NCBI RefSeq assembly: GCF_020073745.1
Contig: NZ_JAIRAU010000005.1
Coordinates: 124,001-188,000 of the forward strand
DNA: 64,000 nt
Reading direction: 5' to 3'
From: Nannocystis pusilla
GTDB taxonomy: Bacteria; Myxococcota_A; Polyangia; Nannocystales; Nannocystaceae
In this document: positions 8,776 through 17,232 of the stretch, in pieces
Layout: each line of letters begins with the position of its first letter
Numbering within the stretch: position 1 is the stretch's first letter
Translations under genes and position numbers: made by a program
Notes under the pieces: model-generated
What the model saw: the letters and a program-made list of their open reading frames with translations, nothing else
The model's database searches: none
What the model was told of the DNA's origin: nothing

Positions 8776-9666
8776 TTAGAACTCCAGCCTGAAGCGAAGG
8801 CCAGCGGCGGGGAGGATCGATGGGCTGAGCGCGAACCGGCGGCCGTTCTTGGCGCGATACGCATCCACGGCGAGGAGGGTGCTGCCAGCGATGATGACGG
8901 CAGGGCCAGCGATGAGGAGTCCGATCGCAAAGCGATCCGCTCGTTTACCGGCTTCGGGGTCGACGGCTTGGTCTTGGGGGATACCGTTGCTGCCGTAGGT
9001 GGCGTTCAGGGCCTCGACGCGCTCGTGCAGGACGGCGCCGTGAGCGAGCGCCCCGACGCCGCCCAGACTAAGGCTGAGTCCGACGCCGAGCGTGGTCCAG
9101 CCCGCGATGCGAAGCGGACGGCGGGTCCGAGCCGGGGATGCGGCGGCCGCCCGGGGCGCCGGAACTGGCTCGGAGCTGGGCGGACGCGGCACGGGCTTGA
9201 CGAGCTCCGGAGACGCCTCGGTTGATCTCGCGGCCGGCGCGTGGTCCGTATCGACAGCCGGCGCGGGTGGCGAGGCCTCGGGCTCGCAGGTCTGAAGCGT
9301 GGCGATGTCCTTCAGCGCCTCCTGCACGTCCTCGCGGTCACGCAGGCGCTCTCCCGCGGACAACGTCGCGAGCGACGCCGCGAAGGCTTCGAGCACATGC
9401 TTGGCGGCGCAGAGCGGGCGGTCGGCGCCGCCGGCCTCGTGCGCCTTGCGGTAGATCCTCTCGGCCTCGAAGGCGAGGTAGGAGCGCCGGTCAAACGCGT
9501 CGACGGGCGTGGCCTCGAATTCCTCCCGACAGGCGTCCGCCGCCGCTGCCAGGGCCCGACCCCGCTCCTGGGGATCGACTCGTCCCGCCGCGGTGTCCCG
9601 GGTGTGGCACACGCTCTCGGGCGACGGGGCCATAGCCAGGACCAGGGACAGGGTGACGGGGCTCAT
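8776..9666 (-). CDS. unknown membrane protein, kinase operon partner
   Basis: 296 aa. A weak signal-like N-terminus (MSPVTLSLVLAMAPSPESVC) precedes a helical Ala/Glu/Arg-rich region with several Cys (about 20-125), a Pro/Ala linker, and two hydrophobic segments (about 188-208 and 247-267). The tail ends LRFRLEF, reminiscent of an outer-membrane insertion signature, but two helices predict an inner-membrane protein. Its stop is 2 bp from the kinase start, so the two are co-transcribed. The layout resembles the truncated protein at 63344-64000. No enzymatic motif. Confidence 0.7.
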   Translation of the reverse strand: MSPVTLSLVLAMAPSPESVCHTRDTAAGRVDPQERGRALAAAADACREEFEATPVDAFDRRSYLAFEAERIYRKAHEAGGADRPLCAAKHVLEAFAASLATLSAGERLRDREDVQEALKDIATLQTCEPEASPPAPAVDTDHAPAARSTEASPELVKPVPRPPSSEPVPAPRAAAASPARTRRPLRIAGWTTLGVGLSLSLGGVGALAHGAVLHERVEALNATYGSNGIPQDQAVDPEAGKRADRFAIGLLIAGPAVIIAGSTLLAVDAYRAKNGRRFALSPSILPAAGLRFRLEF

Positions 9667-9800
9667 ACAGGCTCATCCTACCCGAACCCGCCGCCGGAGA
9701 GGAGTTAGGCCATGATAATTAGATGTAAGTGGGTAACTGACCACAGATCTAGCCGCAGCGCCTCGACCGCCACCGGCGGATCTTCTGGTACCATGGGTCC
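9667..9800. promoter_or_regulatory. divergent promoter region, 134 bp
   Basis: Lies between the minus-strand membrane-protein/kinase operon and the plus-strand propeller lipoprotein. Around 9709-9740 there is an unusually AT-rich patch (CATGATAATTAGATGTAAG), the best promoter candidate here. No -35/-10 assignment is offered. Confidence 0.4.
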
Positions 9801-11519
9801 ATGTCGGTTCGCCGGTCTCTCGCCGCGCTCCCCTTCCTCAGTAGTATCGTTGTCGGCTGCTACGGCGACATCGAGCTGCAGGCGTGCACCTACGTGGACG
9901 ACCCAACCGGATGCAGCGACGGCCCGGGGGCGCCGACAACGGTAGGGTCGACGAGCGGCGGCACCGAAGGGGGCGACACTGAAGGGGGCGGCGCGAGCGA
10001 GGGCCCCGCGCCAACGACCTCCGCGCCGGGCGTAACGACGGGAAACGCCTCGGAGACGTTCGGCACGCCCGAGACTGGCGATCCGGTCGACGATCCGCCG
10101 TGGGTCGCGGAGATCGTCTGCGACCCGGAGATCGCCAAAGAGGTCGGGCCGACACTCGTCACCTACACGGCCAGTGCCGACGCGGTCGAGGCGGAGCTGC
10201 TCGACGACGGGGTCGTGATAGCGACCGCGCCAGTAGGCGAGCCGCTCGTCTTCCCGGTGATCGGCGCCGCGACCAACAACCCCGGGAGCGAGCTGACGGT
10301 CCGCGTGCGCGACGCGGGCGGGCAGACGGCCGAGGCGTCGATCTTCCAGCCGAGCGTGGTCGGCCCGCCTGGTGGTGAGATCTGGAAGACGATCGAGCAG
10401 AACGACGGCCAGCAGAGCATGGGCGTCGGCGTGGCTCAGCAGGACGGCCTCGCGCTGTCGGCCGGCGTCGTGTGGGACGGCATGCAAGTCCTTGGCACGC
10501 TCCGCCGCTTCGATGAGGGCGGGAAGTGGTTCGGGGTGCCGGGCGCGTGGACCAAGGCACACCCGACCTGGACGGGGATCGCTCCACTCAAGCCGGAGAA
10601 CGTCGGGCCCACCGCGCTCGCGGTCGACGCGGAAGGCTTCATCGTCTTCGCCGCGACCGCGATCATGCTCGGCGAGCCGCGCATGTACGTCGTGCGGTTC
10701 TCGCCCGACGGCGAGTTGGTCTGGGAGCTGCTGCACAACCCGGGCACCGAGGCGCGCGGCGTAGGCGTGATGCCGGACGGGACTATCTACGTCACTGGCG
10801 GGATCCGGACGAACGATGCACCCGAACTATGGGACATGGCGACGTGGGTCTACGGCGCCGACAAGACAGCGCATGGGGTCGACGTGTTCCGCGAGTCGAA
10901 GGCGTTGGACCCGGCGAACGAGTGGAGCGAGCGCGGCCGCGGCGTCGCCGTGCTGAAAGATGGACGCGTGGGGGTCGTGGGGACGCGCGAGATTTGGGAC
11001 CCGATCACCAACAAGCTCCTTCTCCGCGGAGTCGTCCTGCTCTACGAGGCCCACGCCATCCGTGTCGGCGAGTGGAGCTCGACCGGCAACCTGGGCCTTC
11101 AAGACGCGCTGCTCGCGGTGACAGCGACGGACGACGGTCTCGCCGCCTGCGGCTACGTTCAGGCGGACCCCAACGCGAAGACACAGCTCGTCGTGCGCTG
11201 GTTCGACGACGCGCTCCAGGAGCAGGCACCGCGCGTCGAGACCTCGATGGGGGCGTCGACGTGCAACGCGGTCGGCTATGCGCGCGAGGGACGGACGATC
11301 GTAGGGGGCTCGCTCGTCGAGACCGGCTTCGGCGCAAACGCCTGGATCTTCGCTGTGGAGGATGCTGCCTCGCCGCTCGTCGAGTACCTGAAGCTGGACG
11401 GACCCACGCAGGGCACCGATCAGGTGGCCGCCCTGGCCTGCGACTACACGTGCGCGTGGACCGGCTCGCTGCAGGTCGGCAACCACTTCCAGTGGATCAC
11501 CGGCATGTTCCGCGGCTGA
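9801..11519 (+). CDS. lipoprotein with propeller-like repeats (copy 1)
   Basis: 572 aa. The signal peptide ends in a lipobox-like SIVVGC (Cys near 20). A Gly/Thr/Ser/Glu linker follows (30-95), then an Ig-like segment (about 100-190), and then about 370 residues with a repeated pattern of GVGV or AVDAEGFIVFAA strands and DGxIYVTG motifs, typical of beta-propeller repeats. Probably surface or periplasmic, role unknown. Its stop is 3 bp from that of the minus-strand VWA-like lipoprotein gene. The same tail-to-tail pair recurs at 60556-63319. Confidence 0.75.
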   Translation: MSVRRSLAALPFLSSIVVGCYGDIELQACTYVDDPTGCSDGPGAPTTVGSTSGGTEGGDTEGGGASEGPAPTTSAPGVTTGNASETFGTPETGDPVDDPPWVAEIVCDPEIAKEVGPTLVTYTASADAVEAELLDDGVVIATAPVGEPLVFPVIGAATNNPGSELTVRVRDAGGQTAEASIFQPSVVGPPGGEIWKTIEQNDGQQSMGVGVAQQDGLALSAGVVWDGMQVLGTLRRFDEGGKWFGVPGAWTKAHPTWTGIAPLKPENVGPTALAVDAEGFIVFAATAIMLGEPRMYVVRFSPDGELVWELLHNPGTEARGVGVMPDGTIYVTGGIRTNDAPELWDMATWVYGADKTAHGVDVFRESKALDPANEWSERGRGVAVLKDGRVGVVGTREIWDPITNKLLLRGVVLLYEAHAIRVGEWSSTGNLGLQDALLAVTATDDGLAACGYVQADPNAKTQLVVRWFDDALQEQAPRVETSMGASTCNAVGYAREGRTIVGGSLVETGFGANAWIFAVEDAASPLVEYLKLDGPTQGTDQVAALACDYTCAWTGSLQVGNHFQWITGMFRG

Positions 11520-11522
11520 ATT

Positions 11523-12572
11523 TCACTGAGGGATCAGCAGCGAGCACTGCTCGAGGATCATCGCGGCAGCCTCGTCGAAGTACGGGACGTAGCTGGGGGC
11601 GCAGGTGCTGCCGAACACGCCGTGATCGGCCTCCTCTTCCGCGAGGATGCGCAGGTAGTTGGTGCCCCCCACAAGAGGCTTGCAGTGGCCCTCAGGCAAC
11701 TCGTTGTCGTTCGAGATGACGAGCGTGACGATCGCGTCGCCGTTGCCCTTCTTCGCGTTCTTTATCCTCTTGTACCAGTACCACGGCTCGTAGTTCGGCA
11801 TGTTCTCCGCGCCCGGCGACAAGACGATGACGGCGAGCAACGCGTCCGGGCGGATGAAGCCCGCGTTGCACCCGTCCAACATCTCCGGCTCGAACGCGGA
11901 GATCAGCGCCGTTTCCGTGATCGGCCATTGCGGCCCTGCGCCAAGGGTGGAGATGCAGTTGAATGCGTTGATGAAGTTGTCGCCCTCCTCCGACGTGATG
12001 AAGCGGTTGCCCCCCGCGAGCTCGCACCGCTTGTTCGAGCCGTCCCAGTTACCGATGAACGTCACGCCCGCCCCCATCTTCACGTCGCACTCGACGAGCT
12101 CCTCATCGCACGGGTAGTCCTCCGGCCCGCCGAAGTCGCCGCAGCCGGGCTTGGCGCAGTCGTCGCACATGTAACAGGGGGCGCAGTACGGGAGATACGC
12201 GAGCGACGCGCCGGTGACCATGATGTGGTAGTCGAAGTCGGCGAAGTCGCTCTTGATGGTGTCGATGAAGTGCGGGAACAGCTCCTGGATCGCGGCCTGA
12301 TAGGGCAGCGTCTCCGCGCCGTTCGAGATGATGAACAGGAAATCGATCTTCCCCTGGCAGCCCGGCGGGTTGCCGCCGAAGTCCGGGATCGGGCCCATGT
12401 CCGGCACGCTCGTCCCGCTCGCGCTGGCGGTGCTGTCCTCGCTCGAGCCCGTGCTCGTCGAGCCACCGCCGCTGCCGCCGCTGTCGCCCGAACTGCTCGA
12501 CGACTGCTCGCCGGTCGAGCTGCTCGCCAGCGGCATCGTCGTCATGGCCGGCGACGATGTGAAGCCCGTCAT
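11523..12572 (-). CDS. degenerate VWA-like secreted protein, signal peptide missing
   Basis: 349 aa from ATG 12572. A long Ser/Gly/Thr linker, as normally found after a lipobox, is followed by KIDFLFIISN, which resembles the first VWA strand (DFVFVIDNSGSM) without the metal-binding Asp/Ser residues. Many Cys follow (CAPCYMCDDCAKPGCGDFGG) and a C-terminus ending CSLLIPQ. The paralogue at 60556 has a complete signal peptide and lipobox before the linker. Here the frame upstream of 12572 has none, and unrelated plus-strand coding-like sequence starts at the same point. The gene is therefore probably 5'-truncated and may be non-functional or mislocalised. No Shine-Dalgarno precedes the ATG. Confidence 0.65.
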   Translation of the reverse strand: MTGFTSSPAMTTMPLASSSTGEQSSSSSGDSGGSGGGSTSTGSSEDSTASASGTSVPDMGPIPDFGGNPPGCQGKIDFLFIISNGAETLPYQAAIQELFPHFIDTIKSDFADFDYHIMVTGASLAYLPYCAPCYMCDDCAKPGCGDFGGPEDYPCDEELVECDVKMGAGVTFIGNWDGSNKRCELAGGNRFITSEEGDNFINAFNCISTLGAGPQWPITETALISAFEPEMLDGCNAGFIRPDALLAVIVLSPGAENMPNYEPWYWYKRIKNAKKGNGDAIVTLVISNDNELPEGHCKPLVGGTNYLRILAEEEADHGVFGSTCAPSYVPYFDEAAAMILEQCSLLIPQ

Positions 12573-12701
12573 CGCGGACGCCTGGAGGGCCTGAAGCTGG
12601 ACGAGATCCTCGAGCTGCTGAAGGCCGAGGATGGCGCCCCGCCGCGGCGCAAGGTAGCCTCGCGCCGTGCTGCTACGACCCCGAGCAAGCGTCGCCGTTG
12701 A
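12570..12701 (+). pseudogene. possible C-terminal remnant of a basic-tailed protein
   Basis: Reading to the TGA at 12699-12701, the frame gives LKLDEILELLKAED followed by a basic Pro/Arg/Lys tail (PPRRKVASRRAATTPSKRRR). This looks like a genuine helix plus nucleic-acid-binding tail. No start codon or N-terminus is visible because the frame runs into the antisense of the truncated lipoprotein gene. Best read as a gene end joined there by recombination. Weak evidence. Confidence 0.3.
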
Positions 12702-12719
12702 CCGGGTGAGCGCGTCGAC

Positions 12720-12896
12720 ATGACCGACCAGAGAATCGTCGATCCGGCCTTCTGCACGACCCAGGACCTCATGGAGGCCGCCGGCGTCACGACCCTCACC
12801 GTGCGCAACTGGGTCGAGCGCGGGCTGTTGCCGAAGCCGACGGCGCTTGCGCGGCGCTTGCGATGCGTGTACATGTTCCCATGGACTATACGCTGA
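12720..12896 (+). CDS. short MerR-like helix-turn-helix protein
   Basis: 58 aa. TTQDLMEAAGVTTLTVRNWV followed by ERGLLPKP is a typical MerR-type winged-helix start (DLxxAxGVxxxTVRxWxxRGLLPKP). The sequence then ends after RRLRCVYMF. A full MerR protein needs a further wing and an effector domain, so this is a minimal or truncated regulator. Its stop overlaps the Shine-Dalgarno GAGGAG (12895-12900) of the next gene, so it is the first gene of a four-gene cassette. Probably a DNA-binding regulator, target unknown. Confidence 0.55.
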   Translation: MTDQRIVDPAFCTTQDLMEAAGVTTLTVRNWVERGLLPKPTALARRLRCVYMFPWTIR

Positions 12897-12909
12897 GGAG
12901 TCAAAACAG

Positions 12910-13242
12910 ATGAACCTTGCCCTCTTGCACACTCTCCCGCCTAACCAATGTTCAGCCCCAAACCCGGCCAGTGCGGGCCCGGCTCTCGCCGACATCGAGT
13001 GCGACGTCGTCGAGGTCAAGGCGCGCCAGCGCGGCTTCTACACCGCCGGCTTCCGCCACTACTACGTCGACTCGGCCGGGCACGTCATCCTGATCCGCGG
13101 CCCCGGCGGCGCCACCTTCCAGCGCATCGATGACCTGCCGGACGACGCCGAGGTCGACCGCAACGCGCCGGCCGATGACGTCCTGTGGCACTTGGGCACC
13201 GTCGCGGAGCTGGAGGCGGAGGGATCGTCATGCAGCCGTTGA
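12910..13242 (+). CDS. unknown 110-aa cassette protein
   Basis: The ATG at 12910 is 9 bp after GAGGAG, which decides this start over an upstream in-frame one. The protein (FYTAGFRHYYVDSAGHVILI, then VLWHLGTVAELEAEG) looks like a small globular alpha/beta fold. No motif is recognised. It overlaps the next gene by 13 bp, so the two are translationally coupled. Confidence 0.6.
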   Translation: MNLALLHTLPPNQCSAPNPASAGPALADIECDVVEVKARQRGFYTAGFRHYYVDSAGHVILIRGPGGATFQRIDDLPDDAEVDRNAPADDVLWHLGTVAELEAEGSSCSR

Positions 13243-13880
13243 CCCGAAGCGCCGCCCGGAAGGCCGAGATCAGGCGGGATCACGAGGTCGTCAAGGCCGC
13301 GCTGAACGCGGAGCTCAAGCAGATCTTCGACGCCGCGCGCGTCGCACCCGAGATCAGCCTCCAGGACGTGTGGCTGAACGTCCACAGCGCGGCGTCGGCG
13401 AGCCAAGACGTTGCCCGGGCCCTGGAGAGCCTGCGCGGGACCCTGCTCGGCAACGGGTCCGTGAAGTACACCGACTCGGTCCCGCTGTCCGAGGTGCTGC
13501 GGTGGTTCCGTCACCGGGGGAACTATCACGGCGTCTACGACTCGCTCCGCGAGCTCGGCAACATCCTGCGCCCGGCGCTGCGGATTGTGCTGGGCCTGAC
13601 GCCAGACGCCCGCATCAACGTCGCCCGCACGCTCCACCTGCGCGGCGAGCTGTGGACCTACGAGCACGACGGGCAGCTCCACGTGTTCGCGCGCCCCGAC
13701 AGCACCGTCGACAAGTTGCTGGCGAGCGAGCGCCCGCGCGTGGTCGACCCGCCGCTGGAGCTGCCGTCGAAACTGAGGCTGGTCGTCGCGCCGGCTCCCG
13801 CGCTACCGAGCGAGCGCGAGCCGGACGCGCCCGTTTGTCGATCCACGCCCCGCTCGCGCGCCGTGTCGGCGCCGGGCTGA
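13230..13880 (+). CDS. unknown 216-aa cassette protein
   Basis: Starts at ATG 13230 after a purine-rich GGCGGAGGGA. The N-terminal 60 residues are helical (KAALNAELKQIFDAARVAPE). The centre has VLRWFRHRGNYHGVYDSLRE and ARTLHLRGELWTYEHDGQLH. The C-terminus is Pro/Arg-rich and disordered. It lies between an unknown 110-aa gene and a Fis-type HTH gene with only 8 bp to the latter. The association with two DNA-binding genes suggests a regulatory or mobile-element cassette. Family not recognised. Confidence 0.6.
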   Translation: MQPLTRSAARKAEIRRDHEVVKAALNAELKQIFDAARVAPEISLQDVWLNVHSAASASQDVARALESLRGTLLGNGSVKYTDSVPLSEVLRWFRHRGNYHGVYDSLRELGNILRPALRIVLGLTPDARINVARTLHLRGELWTYEHDGQLHVFARPDSTVDKLLASERPRVVDPPLELPSKLRLVVAPAPALPSEREPDAPVCRSTPRSRAVSAPG

Positions 13881-13888
13881 GGAGAACT

Positions 13889-14098
13889 ATGTCGCAGCTC
13901 ATCCTGGAAGACTTGAACCTCGAGGCCGCGGAGCGGCGCCTGTGCTCCGAGGCGCTCAGCACCGCTGGGAATATCACCGGCGCAGCCGGGCTGCTCGGCA
14001 TCGACCGCCACGCGCTGAGGCGGCGCATCAAGAAGCTCGGCATCGACTGGCCGCCCATACGCGTGGCCGTTGCCGCCAAGCCCACCGTCGGGCAATAG
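13889..14098 (+). CDS. Fis-type helix-turn-helix protein
   Basis: 69 aa. The sequence LNLEAAERRLCSEALSTAGN, then ITGAAGLLGIDRHALRRRIK and KLGI, is the Fis/NtrC C-terminal DNA-binding helix-turn-helix, here as a stand-alone protein without AAA+ or receiver domains. A GGAGA Shine-Dalgarno at 13881-13885 precedes the ATG. Last gene of the four-gene cassette. Likely a small DNA-binding regulator or nucleoid-type protein. Confidence 0.8.
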   Translation: MSQLILEDLNLEAAERRLCSEALSTAGNITGAAGLLGIDRHALRRRIKKLGIDWPPIRVAVAAKPTVGQ

Positions 14099-14099
14099 C

Positions 14100-14256
14100 G
14101 CATTCGGGGCTGATGCGCAGCCCTGTCGACGATCGCCGTGGCGTGCTGGTACATGCTGAAGGCCAATAGCGTCAGCAGCGGCAGAACGACGGGCTCGGTC
14201 GCAAATGCGAGGTCCGGGCCGGCGAGCTTCCGCTCCTTGGCGCGCGCGTCGTCCAT
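14100..14256 (-). pseudogene. possible 5' fragment of a membrane protein gene
   Basis: From ATG 14256 the minus frame reads MDDARAKERKLAGPDLAF, then a hydrophobic segment VVLPLLTLLAFSM, and then runs into sequence antisense to the Fis-type gene, where protein-like character is lost. It could be the start of a gene cut by insertion of the regulator cassette, or simply non-coding. No Shine-Dalgarno seen. Confidence 0.25.
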
Positions 14257-14287
14257 ACGAAGGCGGCGGCGCGTCTGAGCGTCCTGC

Positions 14288-15130
14288 TCAGGATCTGCGG
14301 GGGATCTTGTGCCCGAAGAAGTAACGTTCGCCGGGCTCGAAGCGGTCCGGAGCGTCGCTCTCGAGCCAGGCCTCCAGGCGCGCCGCTGCGGTGAGCGGCT
14401 TGAGGTCGCCGTTCGTCTCGAAGAAGTCCGAGCAGTCGATGCCTGTGCATGCCTCGAAGCGCTGGCGCAGGTACGGCTTCATCATGTTCTCGTAACTGCT
14501 GGTGCCGAGCATCTGCAGGAAGCGCTCCGCAACCCGGCGGACGCTGAAGGGCCCGCCGAAGAAGGAGTAAGCGCTCGGCCCGCCGAGCTCGATGAGCCGG
14601 CGCTGCCAGAGCTCGCGGACCCCTGTCTCGTAGGCGAGAAACGCCTCGAGCGTGTCCTTGCGCGGATAGTTTGCGGCCGCCCCGAACTCGGGCTCGAGCA
14701 TGGTGGTCAGATAGGCGGGGATGCCCTCGGCGCATTGACCGGGGAAGTTGCGATCGTAGGCCCAGAGGATAGCCTTGACTGCGGACAGACGACCCCAAAG
14801 GCCGAGTGCGTGGCACAGCTCGCACATGCTGTCGATGTCCCAAACGACCTCGAGAATGAAGGTCTCGACCGCCTGAAGATGTTCGTCGGTCCCGGCGTCG
14901 CCGAGCAGGTTGCACGCGAACATGCGAGTGGCGTGACTCTTGAGACTGGGGTAAAGCTCGAGCAGACCGTCGAGGGCCGCGAACTCGCCGCGACGGACGC
15001 GTGCGAAGCGCTCGCGGAGGATGCGCCACTCCTCGACCTCGCGTTCGACCTGCGGCGGCAGCGCCTTCCAGAGGACCGGGGTGAAGTAGCACCGCTTGCG
15101 CGGCTCCATGAAGGTGGGCACCTCGTACAT
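14288..15130 (-). CDS. candidate immunity protein for the adjacent T6SS effector
   Basis: 280 aa, with no signal peptide or membrane segment. The composition suggests an all-helical, HEAT-like protein (repeated LWxRLSAVKAIL, GVRELWQRRLIELGGPSAY). It follows the DUF4150/PAAR-like effector gene by 12 bp on the same strand, the standard place of an immunity gene in such cargo operons. The function is inferred from position only. I do not assign a named immunity family. Confidence 0.6.
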   Translation of the reverse strand: MYEVPTFMEPRKRCYFTPVLWKALPPQVEREVEEWRILRERFARVRRGEFAALDGLLELYPSLKSHATRMFACNLLGDAGTDEHLQAVETFILEVVWDIDSMCELCHALGLWGRLSAVKAILWAYDRNFPGQCAEGIPAYLTTMLEPEFGAAANYPRKDTLEAFLAYETGVRELWQRRLIELGGPSAYSFFGGPFSVRRVAERFLQMLGTSSYENMMKPYLRQRFEACTGIDCSDFFETNGDLKPLTAAARLEAWLESDAPDRFEPGERYFFGHKIPRRS

Positions 15131-15142
15131 CTCGTCGATCCT

Positions 15143-16207
15143 TTACCACGTGTCCGTCATGAACTGATCGATCTCCTGGCAGGCCAGGCAGAGCCGCTGT
15201 TGCGGCTGCAGGTTGTCGGGGTTGGTGGGGCAACCACCGTACTCCTTGGGCGTCAGGTGATTGATCCGCTCGAGCTTTCTCGCGTCCGCCTCGATCCGAT
15301 CGCGCTGCTGAGCCAGCTTGTTGCCGGCGCGCTGTTGCCTCGAGAGCGTGGTGGTCCGCGCCATCGCGGCCTGCGTCGCCTGCGGATACACTGCCAGCAT
15401 TTTCTGCATGAAATGACGCATCCCGTGAAGTTCGACGTCGTAGGTCTCCTTGTACCACTCCTTGTATTTATCTCGCGCTTTGTCCCACTGGCGTTCGATG
15501 TCCGTGTGTCGCACTGGATCGGGCTTGCGGAACACGTCGCAGGGCGGCGAGGGAAAGGTCTTGCCGTCGCAGGTGCACTCGGTCTTCTTCACCGAGCGCA
15601 GCAGTTTGTACTCCTCCGCGCGTTTCGGGCTGTAGTTGGGCGCTTTCGGATCGATCCTGAGGGCTTCCCGCATCGACAGGGGCTCCTCGCCCTCCTTGAA
15701 GGCGGCGGCGCAATCCCGGGAGCCGCAGCACGGGCACTGCTTGGCGGCGATCCGATCGAGCGCGAGCCGGTGCATCTCGCTCATGTTCGGGATCGGCGGC
15801 GTGCCCCCCGGGTAGCTCGCGTGGTTGCTGGTGGTGAGGTCCAGGTGCCGGCAGACGTTCTTCCCCTCGACAAGCACGTCCATCGAGTGCGCCTGGAAAT
15901 ACGTTTTGCCTGAGATCGTGTGCGTCAATACGCTGCCGCCGAAGTTTCGCGTGGCGGCCTCGTCCCCGAGCGGCTTCGAGGTGTAGAAGCTCTGCCCGCG
16001 GAGGGCGAGCGGCTTACCGCCGATCACCACCGCGCGGCTGCCCTGCTTGAGATCTCGGGCGAACGAGCTGTCTGGATAGGGCACCGGTATTGGACCCGTC
16101 GGAGGCGGAGGCGGGCTCAGACAGACGTCGGGGAATGCCGCCATCACCTTCGCGTCACCGGCCTTGTGCGCGATCTCCATCCCGTTCGCGTAGACCTTCT
16201 TGCCCAT
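15143..16207 (-). CDS. DUF4150/PAAR-like T6SS effector with C-terminal HNH-like domain
   Basis: 354 aa from ATG 16207. Residues 1-140 are a PAAR-like DUF4150 domain (VYANGMEIAHKAGDAKVMAA, PPPPPTGPIPVPYPD, then HSMDVLVEGKNVCRHLDLTT, NHAS), which caps VgrG and loads the spike of a type VI secretion system. A Cys cluster CPCCGSRDC follows near residue 155. The C-terminal ~90 residues end in RINHLTPKEYGGCPTNPDNL followed by QPQQRLCLACQEID. The Asn-His and Cys pattern resembles HNH/GHH-type toxin nucleases, so the payload is probably a DNase. It lies between a ketosynthase-like gene and a candidate immunity gene. No core T6SS genes are in the window. Confidence 0.8.
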   Translation of the reverse strand: MGKKVYANGMEIAHKAGDAKVMAAFPDVCLSPPPPPTGPIPVPYPDSSFARDLKQGSRAVVIGGKPLALRGQSFYTSKPLGDEAATRNFGGSVLTHTISGKTYFQAHSMDVLVEGKNVCRHLDLTTSNHASYPGGTPPIPNMSEMHRLALDRIAAKQCPCCGSRDCAAAFKEGEEPLSMREALRIDPKAPNYSPKRAEEYKLLRSVKKTECTCDGKTFPSPPCDVFRKPDPVRHTDIERQWDKARDKYKEWYKETYDVELHGMRHFMQKMLAVYPQATQAAMARTTTLSRQQRAGNKLAQQRDRIEADARKLERINHLTPKEYGGCPTNPDNLQPQQRLCLACQEIDQFMTDTW

Positions 16208-16215
16208 ACCTCCTC

Positions 16216-17232
16216 CTATCCCGCGCTCTCGATCACCACCGCTGCGCGCCCGCCAGCCTCGTCGCCGGCGAACCCGATCGCCCGCGGTCCCGGGGCGTAC
16301 TTGCGCGCCCAGCCCGCCATCGCCCACAAAAGGCCGCACAATCCCGCAGCGGCGCCGGTGTCGCCGAGCGTCTCCGCCGGCAGCCACAGCGGGAACTCGG
16401 CCTTGCGCTCGCGGAGAAGCCGCGAGACGAGGAGGGCCTGCTCCTTGAAGTAGAAGCTCTCGCCCGCCGCGTCGGAGAGCCGGAAGTCGACCTCGTGGGG
16501 GTGCAGGCCGGCCTCGAGCAGCGCCGCGCGGGCCGCTCCGAGCAGGCCCTCGGCACGCAGCGGGACGTCGTTGTCGAGCGACGAGGGCTCTCTGGCGAAG
16601 CCGAGCCCGCGGATGCGCGCCAGGGCGTGTCGCCTGTCCCCGGTCAGCAGGACGGCAGCCGCGGCCTCGCTAGGGATCACGCCGTCGGAGTTGCCCTCGA
16701 CCAGCAGCCTCTGCTTTTGTGACAGGGCGAGCAGCGTGCGAGCGGTGAGTAAGGATTCGGCGGCGGCGACGATGCTCGGTCGCCCGGCACGTACGCATGC
16801 GCGGCCCTGCTCAAGGGCGACGTATCCGCCGTAGGCGCCCTCGCGGAGGACATGAACGTCTTCGGGAAGGATCCGCGTGCCGAGCGTCTGCGTCAGGACT
16901 TCGGCGAGAGAGCTGGGAGAGCTGCGCTCGAGGGCAAAGCGGCCCAGGGCCAGGAAGACGGACGGGCGCTCGAGCGCAGCGAGGCCGTTCCCCCGTGCGA
17001 GATCGGCGAGCGCGTAGATCAGCAGCTCGAGCCAGCGCTGCCCCGGTGGGACATCTTCGCGGATGACGCCCTGGAGACGCGACGTGACGATCTCTCGGCC
17101 GTCGTCGTCGTGCTGGCCGGAGAAGCTCTTCCGTGTGATCCCGGCGCGCATGGCAGCGCACGCGGACGGCCACGTCAGGCCCACGGGACAAGCCATTCCG
17201 GCCGTGCGGATGAACGTCGGGCGCTCGCTCAT
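16216..17232 (-). CDS. ketosynthase-fold protein of a T6SS cargo operon
   Basis: 338 aa with thiolase/3-oxoacyl-ACP-synthase-like layout: GMACPVGLTWPSACAAMRAG at the N-terminus, EAAAAVLLTGD and LGDTGAAAGLCGLLWA later. At the place of the nucleophilic elbow I read REGAYGGYVAL with no Cys, so condensing activity is doubtful. Such proteins often sit between DUF2169 and DUF4150 genes in T6SS accessory operons, and a scaffold or chaperone role is plausible. The ATG overlaps the DUF2169 stop by 4 bp and its own stop is 8 bp before the effector gene, so all are co-translated. Confidence 0.75.
   Translation of the reverse strand: MSERPTFIRTAGMACPVGLTWPSACAAMRAGITRKSFSGQHDDDGREIVTSRLQGVIREDVPPGQRWLELLIYALADLARGNGLAALERPSVFLALGRFALERSSPSSLAEVLTQTLGTRILPEDVHVLREGAYGGYVALEQGRACVRAGRPSIVAAAESLLTARTLLALSQKQRLLVEGNSDGVIPSEAAAAVLLTGDRRHALARIRGLGFAREPSSLDNDVPLRAEGLLGAARAALLEAGLHPHEVDFRLSDAAGESFYFKEQALLVSRLLRERKAEFPLWLPAETLGDTGAAAGLCGLLWAMAGWARKYAPGPRAIGFAGDEAGGRAAVVIESAG

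Noticed and set aside
11523..13019. Extension of the VWA-like ORF to a start at 13019
   Set aside because: The added 149 residues show no signal peptide, are antisense to the MerR-like and 110-aa genes, and do not match the paralogue.
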